Below, one piece after another: positions 58,040 to 64,000 of a stretch of 64,000 bases of DNA; the stretch's first letter is position 1; each line of letters begins with the position of its first letter. A model generated the notes under the pieces. The model was given only the letters and a program-made list of their open reading frames with translations, did no database searches and was not told the DNA's origin. The position numbers and the translations under genes were made by a program. The DNA is from Hymenopus coronatus. Its lineage: Eukaryota > Arthropoda > Insecta > Mantodea > Hymenopodidae. The stretch covers positions 112,806,620 to 112,870,619 of the forward strand of contig CM060900.1 in the NCBI GenBank assembly GCA_030762935.1. The letters run 5' to 3'.

Positions 58040-58780
58040 TCAATACATCTACAGTATCTTCTGAGGAAATTTTTATTCACATGCATTAGCTTAGCTCAGA
58101 AATAGCATTAATTTCTGTCCTTATATAATGTTTTAATTTTTCTAATGTGTGGGGATTAGTTTTGTATACTTTATTTTTCAAGTTGCCCCATTATAAAAAT
58201 CACATGCCATAAGATCAGGGGAGCAAGCGAGCCGTAACATCTTACTAATGATTCTATCCTGAAAAATTTCCACAACAAATGGTAATGATTCATCAGCTGT
58301 ATGCACGGTGGCAGAATCTTGCTGGAAATATTCAGCCCAACATTCCATGTCCGTTGGTTATTCAGAACATGGTGCCAGTATATTATTTCTGTATCTTTTT
58401 GCATTTATAGTACATTCATATAAGTAGGCCCTATTATTCTGAACCCATTTATTGTGCACCATACCCCAATGTTTTTGATCATGAACAAAATTTGGGTTTG
58501 TCTGTAGCATAACATTGGTTGTGTTGTGAGGACACATGACCATGTAAATGAAACCATGCTTTGTTACTGAACAGTATTAATCGTGGATCGATTGTTCTAT
58601 CATTAACATTCCTCAAAATCCAGTTACAGAAATTTACCAGACTCTGGTGATCACATGGTAGCAATTCCTAGACAACAGTAACCTCGTATGGTTTGAGTTT
58701 TAAAAGTTTTGTTGTTTTCCATGCTGAAGCTTTCAAAATGTCATTTTCTTGTAGGCACTTAAGAGATTCATCAAAGTTCT
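58040..58780 (-). mobile_element. Tc1/mariner-superfamily transposase remnant
   Basis: Minus strand in shifted frames: LKPYEVTVV then LLPCDHQSLVNFCNWIL, RLILFSNKAWFHLHGHVSSQ (first catalytic region, SDEAWFHL in related elements, with the Asp now Asn), WGMV, and QQDSATVHTADE (second Asp). RDRIISKMLRLACSPDLMACDF (third) follows near 58200-58260. Distinct from the three mariners upstream. Confidence 0.7.
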
Positions 58781-58796
58781 TAGGCTTTCACGTCAA

Positions 58797-59005
58797 TACT
58801 AGCTATAGTATAATCTGGGCTTGTGGGCCGTGATCTACTGGGTTGCTCCTTCTTCTTCCCAGATGTTGTCTGCAACTACAGCATACATCATTGGTGGCAG
58901 CAGCGAGATCCAAGATGTCTGCCTTAGTCGCAGACGAAACTTCTGGGAAGAAGGAGGAGCCCAGTCGACCATGGCCCACAAGCCTAGATTATACTATAGC
59001 TAGTA
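58797..59005. mobile_element. 209-bp fold-back (palindromic) element
   Basis: Arms of about 82 bp. The left arm starts TACTAGCTATAGTATAATCT and the right arm ends with its complement. Identity stays high through CTTGTGGGCC and CTTCTTCCCAGA. A ~40-bp unpaired centre contains GGTGGCAGCAGCGAG. Likely a MITE or the end of the adjacent transposon. Confidence 0.8.
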
Positions 59006-60450
59006 CTTCCTCCAATTTTGTCTAATTGCTGCCCCATAAGTACATGCCTGTTTACCTTTCTTCTCCTATGACAAATTGATCCTGTCTCCCTGAATTTATT
59101 TACAAGCAAACAAATGGCCTCTCTAATCGGAACACACACACCAGGAAGTTTAGTTTTAAATTACCTTACAACTTCCATATAAGATGATGTAGTCACATAC
59201 ATAGCGTATATAAGCACTCTTTGTGGTACTTTATACTGCATTTTGAAAGCACTTCAAGCAAAACTAAACACCTCTAAACATTCCTAATGTTATTCACATG
59301 TGAACTGGACTCGTACAGAAGTAAGACTGGCGCACATGTGATGACAAAACGGATGTAGGATGCGTGTGCAGGGAAATGCAGGGAAGGTCACTTGGGCATG
59401 CCACTGGCAGCCAACTTTTATAACAAATGTACTCTATTGCTGGGCATTTTTCTTATTGGAAAACCAAAAAGGTGACATTTCAACAACATCAGCTGATGAA
59501 CTTCCAACTCCTTTGAATACTTCTTTATTAATTTTTAAAGCACAAATTGTTTAAACACAAAATTATAATAGAAATACAATGTTTAACAATCAATAATCTA
59601 TTTATTTATTTAAACATATGCAATTCTTTCAGCCATGTTTTCTGTAGTTTTTGTTAAAGTATTATTATGTTTTGTTATGAATTTTGGAACCCTCTCATTT
59701 ATTATTCATTCTTAAATATATTTGTTCATTCAGAAAGGATATACATAATATCTGAAGGGTGGCAGGGAAACTGCAGAGCTAACACAGAGGACTCCATCTG
59801 GAGAGGCTTGGAAATTATTGGCTTAAATGAAGAGATTTATGTAAACAGAATCTTCTAATCATAATGTGCTTTAATCTTGGACTTGATCTTGGACATGAAC
59901 CCACTTAGCATGTATGAATGATAATTATAGAATGTCTATAGAGTGATATTTTAAACCAGTGTAAAATCTGTGAATACTGCCCCATGTTACTTAAATGTTG
60001 TATGCTGTCAACTGAAATTCAGGAGCATTTAATTTTTCAAAAGTGAATAAACAAAAATATGCATTTTTAAAGATATGCATTGTTTTAAATCTCATATTAA
60101 AATACTATTTATATAAACAAGATAAATTTATATTGCTTCTTCTTTTTCTTCTTCTTCCAGATTCTATGTCTGATTTTTTTAAAACATTCATTCTTTATAT
60201 TAGGGTAGAGGGAAATGTTTCTAAGTTTTTTTTTCATAAGTTTGATAAATGCAAAGTTATGAGTTAAATGTTTGGTTAATGTACAATTCAAAGTGTTTTT
60301 TTCTTTTTTATCTTGTTACATCAATTGCAAAGAAGGCTATTTTATTATTCATTTTGCATAGAAGTAGAATAATATAGATAAATGTTGAATAACCAAAAGT
60401 GCCAAATAGCAACAGACATTATTGAAATACTAAACACTGGCTATGACAAT
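59006..60450. other. Intergenic, unclassified
   Basis: AT-rich; CTT-rich stretch at 60137. No gene recognised. Confidence 0.5.
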
Positions 60451-60459
60451 ATTAAACTG

Positions 60460-61130
60460 AAAATCTATTGTCCCTTTCAAAGATATCCTTATAAAACTCT
60501 TCTGCTCCTTCTGGTATGTTAAAATGCCTCATAAGCTTTAAGATATCCTTTTTCTTTGCCTTGCTGATCTGTTCTTTTTTTCCTAGGTGGCTTTCGTCAC
60601 TTCCTGACTGCAGTTTCTGGATTTCTTAAACCTCTACTGGACTTCCATTATAAGAGTCTGATCTGCTAACAATACCGTCTTAGATTTTTCATAAACCTTC
60701 ACTCACTGAGCAGTTATGTATTTTGAAAGGCATCTTAGATCTTAGGGTTTTTAGTGCACTGGACTTAAGATCCTTTGCTTCCCAATCTTTATTTAGTATC
60801 CTGATGGTGCCAAGTTGTTCCAACACTTTATAGTACTAAGTCTGTGAAGGAATATCTTCCTTTTTTAGCAGTCTTTTTGTACTCTACCAAACACTGTTGG
60901 GAGGCATATAACTGTGGCCACAAAAAGGGATATAATGTATCAGCTTATTACATTTTCTGCGTTCTTCTATGAAGACTATTAGTCTGAATTTTTATTTTGA
61001 CTAGCATGGGAATCAGAAAATAAATGAGTTTCTTTTGGACTATTTTTGCTGGGACACCTCAATGTTTCTAAGAAAATCCAATACAGTTACTTGGTTGTAT
61101 CCTTTTGGTTCTTCTTCAGACATAAAAAGC
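60460..61130 (-). pseudogene. Possible decayed coding remnant
   Basis: Two minus-strand stretches look protein-like. At about 61130-61050: MSEEEPKGYNQVTVLDFLRN. At about 60630-60470: LQSGSDESHLGKKEQISKAK and then DILKLMRHFNIPEGAEEFYK. The second resembles the acidic-spacer-plus-helix ending of multi-copy insect genes of transposon origin, but I cannot name a family. The sequence between is full of stops. Confidence 0.3.
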
Positions 61131-62159
61131 AGCAGTTATATCCTTTGTCTGTACTTGGGAATGAATCATAATGCGCAAATTGTATAGCCAAACCTGTCTT
61201 GAATAGAATACTTCATCTATGGAGAGTGTTGGTATTGGCTGATTGTATATCAAAGCATACTTTAATATCATTTAGATTTTTCCTCCATTATTGCATAGAA
61301 CTTTTTACAGAAAATGCTTTCACATTATCATTGACAATACATTATTATTCTCCCTTCATGTGTTTTACAAGTATAAGCAAAGCACAGTTAGTGTTTATTG
61401 ACTTTTGCTTTAACTGGCTGACAATATATATCAAGCTTTGTGAAACTGATTGCTTTCAAAAACCTAGAGCAACAGCAAATATCACATTTTGACCAAACTG
61501 TGTAAACAGGTCGTGCAATTGCAACACGACTTGCAGCTACAAAATTCTGAATTTTGAAAAATAGAGCATTTATTGACTTTTGAAAAAACAGTTCTGATTT
61601 GTGTGTGCAGATGAAATGTGTAACTTGTCAAATAAAATAAATGATGGGTATTTAAAATGTGACAATATTCATAAAGCTAGTATAACTAGTATATATTTTC
61701 TTTTATTTGGGGATATTATTGTGAATGACAATGCTGAAAGTTAATGCACATAATAGCAAAATTATGCACAATGTCAGCAATTTACTATCCTATCGAAAAT
61801 AACCAGCATGTAACAACATTTCTATCCATTGAATTGCTTTATCTCTTTAGTTATAAGGAATTTATCTTTTATACCCTCTTTTTTTAAGGCATTTAAGATG
61901 CCATAATTAGTTTTAACTGAAGCTCAGATCAGAATAATTGATCTTGAAACATGACCATCACTGACAATCATGGGTGTGCGCAAGGGAAGAACCTTCATCC
62001 TCTCAATAATTAGGATCTTCTTCTTCTTCTTCTTCTTCTTCTTCTTCTTCTTCAATAATGTTATTAAAATAAGACAATTATAGAAGAAGGAATAGCATTA
62101 AAATAGATGAGTATAAAAACAAGTGTTGAAATTGTACAGACATGCAAGGTGTGTGTGTC
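61131..62159. other. Intergenic, unclassified
   Basis: Contains the CTT microsatellite at 62015-62053. The frame at 61199-61492 has no recognisable motif. Confidence 0.5.
62015..62053. repeat. (CTT)n microsatellite
   Basis: Thirteen uninterrupted CTT/TTC units. Confidence 0.97.
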
Positions 62160-62540
62160 TTAGATGTTTGGAATGGAATGCTTAGAAATTGGGTCATCAT
62201 ATCTCAATCAGTGATTGGACAAGATACTGTGGGCACACTGCCCCTATTCTGAGTACTCCATCTGACACAGGGTCACAGGTATATGCAGATGTGAATGTCT
62301 TGGTCAGGACGGTTCTGAGAAAATGTTCTAAGATTCCAGTTACTAGCTGTTCTTTTGATAGAAGATTCTCTATGCTTCACACTTTATGACTTAAATAAAG
62401 ATCAACCATGAACCAAGAAAGACTAGAGAATGTATTACTGTTCATGAAACAGAAAATTGCAATAAATATCAGTGAAAAAAATATTGAACTCAAAGAGATG
62501 GTCCCTTTTAAGAGGAGAATGCCACTTTACCAGTCAGGTA
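62160..62540 (+). pseudogene. hAT transposase C-terminal remnant
   Basis: + strand: VLRKCSKIPVTSCSFDRRFSMLH, then (two stops) RSTMNQERLENVLLFMKQKI and EMVPFKRR. This is the hAT dimerisation domain ('IPVTSCSxERSFS...LRSTMxQERLxxLxLL'). No upstream catalytic part found nearby. Confidence 0.78.
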
Positions 62541-64000
62541 AAGATAGCAAGTCTTTGGTTTTCTTAAACTTGTTTTTGTAAAGACTGTAAATAAGTTAAA
62601 ATTGTAACTTTAAACTCAATGCTTAAATGCAATATATTATTATTTAGGGTTGTTAATGTGTCAATCTTGAAAACTTGAAGTTTTTCACTCTGAAAAACAC
62701 AGGTTTTGATAGCAAACAGTGCATGGAATACAATTTTCATGGTTGAACATTTAAAAATTTATTTTGGGGAGGACCCTCAGACCCTTTCCCTTCTGCCCCT
62801 CCAGGGTATAGTCCATGCTCACCAGATCCCTTCAAAGGTTCCCCCATTATAACTGCGCACACCTATGTGCACAACTTAAGTACCTGTGCAAGAATATATG
62901 TAGATAAATGACTATTTGCATTAAAGTTTGTACCTAATTTTGGTTAAATTTTAAATCAGTTGAGTAAAGAAGTGATTTAGCTAAATACGAGGTTTATGAA
63001 TAAGGAACAAAAAATATTTATCTGTGATATGCATATTACCACAATTCAGGTATTTAGCGTGTAAATTATATAAAGGTGTTTTTAATTCTTGTATGTCTAC
63101 AATTGTCCTTGTACAGTTTTCTGCACAGGCCTCCCATGATAAATTATACAGTGTACATCTGAGCCATTTCAAAACTTGTTATGAATGCTTGGGTATGTTG
63201 AAAGAAACCATTTGAGATAAGGAACATATAGAGGTTAAACATGAAATGCACAAACAATTCCATTCACATGCTGAAATGTGCTTGTGAGGTCATGTTGTTT
63301 CTTATACAGTAATAACAATCCCAGTTAGTACTTTTTCTACAGTACTTCATAATCAAAATCTATTGTAACTGGCACACTGGGTAATTTTCCCTCCGTCTTT
63401 TATTACCTACAGGCTATAAGACACTACAGTTCACATTGGTAGAGCTTGTAAAATAGTATCAATTGAGTAGTGGAAGAATAAATATCTGAAGTGTCCCACT
63501 ATGATTGCATACTGCTTATCTCAAATTGTTCTTAACAATATACCCAAATACCTCCCTGTGTCGCTATCATATCCTTTGGCTGCTATTTAAAGTGCAAGTT
63601 CTATAATAACTGTTTATATTAGTTACAAAGAATATTAACTGTACTGTTAAAAATAAATAAAAGTCTGATGAATAAAGTTAATGACATTTATTTTTAAATT
63701 TTTTTATATTTTTTCTTCAAGTAGGTAATGTATCATTATTGCAAAATACTTTGTTTCCATTGGTAGTGTACATCATAATTGCCAAAGTATTCATTTACAG
63801 CCCACTTTTTTTTTTCTTGGGTGTTCAATGCCCACCTTTACTAAATAGGCACTGCAGGCAATAGCCCACTCAAGTTTTGTGTGCACATGGAGATGCATCC
63901 TGCTGCGTGTCCATGGTTCGCCATGTTACCCCTAAACTACAAAGGACAACAGACTAAGATTATTGGATAATAAAAACTATCAGTGGAAATACAAGGCTAA
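62541..64000. other. Window end, unclassified
   Basis: AT-rich sequence without recognised coding motif; a T11 run at about 63808. Confidence 0.5.

Noticed and set aside
1..64000. CRISPR arrays, operons or bacterial contamination
   Set aside because: No regularly spaced repeats, no operon-like gene packing; spliced host exons and arthropod transposons occur throughout.

Overview
The window is nuclear DNA of an insect or related arthropod, probably one with a large, repeat-rich genome. It is AT-rich and has spliced genes with introns of 9-19 kb. It is dense in arthropod-type transposons: several mariner families, Tc1-like, Merlin-like, hAT, Penelope-like and CR1/Jockey-like elements, and tRNA-derived SINEs. 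No bacterial-type operons, CRISPR arrays or free-standing tRNA/rRNA genes were seen. I cannot name the species.

One host gene is well supported: a clavesin-like CRAL-TRIO lipid-transfer protein on the + strand. It has four coding exons: 5217-5373, 23952-24174, 33044-33380 and 45063-45209. Splice phases agree at every junction (1, 2, 0) and the reading gives 287 residues. The ATG has an in-frame stop just upstream inside its exon. Almost everything between the exons is transposon debris.

Layout. 0-5 kb: Penelope fragment and degenerate LINE. 5.2 kb: exon 1. 6.3-7.9 kb: pseudogene of a multi-copy arthropod gene. 9.8-11.8 kb: decayed Penelope. 12-18 kb: SINE, solo LTR, two LINE remnants, a mariner. 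18.4-21.3 kb: a deleted hAT with TIRs and target-site duplication, then a second mariner. 22.07-23.86 kb: a near-perfect inverted dimer of a Penelope GIY-YIG fragment, directly upstream of exon 2. 24.4-29.8 kb: third mariner, Penelope, Merlin-like, Tc1-like. 33.0 kb: exon 3. 36-43 kb: LINE and Penelope pieces, an LTR copy. 45.06 kb: exon 4. 46.4-50.7 kb: a nearly intact CR1-group LINE on the opposite strand, with an SGNH-esterase ORF1 and an EN-RT ORF2. 53-64 kb: SINEs, a solo Penelope terminus, hAT and DD34-type transposase remnants, a fold-back element, and AT-rich sequence in which I recognise nothing.

The most interesting signal is a series of hammerhead-ribozyme-like scaffolds at the 3' ends of the Penelope copies (about 9.9, 22.1, 23.8, 27.5, 38.8, 39.6 and 54.7 kb). 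Most have a complementary helix I, a helix II hairpin, and the mini helix III signature GAAAC-NN-GUH. Helix sequences differ between copies while pairing is kept. Six of the seven copies carry U and A at the core positions that are C3 and G8 in canonical hammerheads, and all seven have an eight-base core with an extra U. In one copy the ORF's stop codon lies inside the ribozyme. A second notable structure is the 884-bp-arm inverted Penelope dimer, flanked by a 12-bp direct repeat and ending under 100 bp from the exon 2 splice acceptor.
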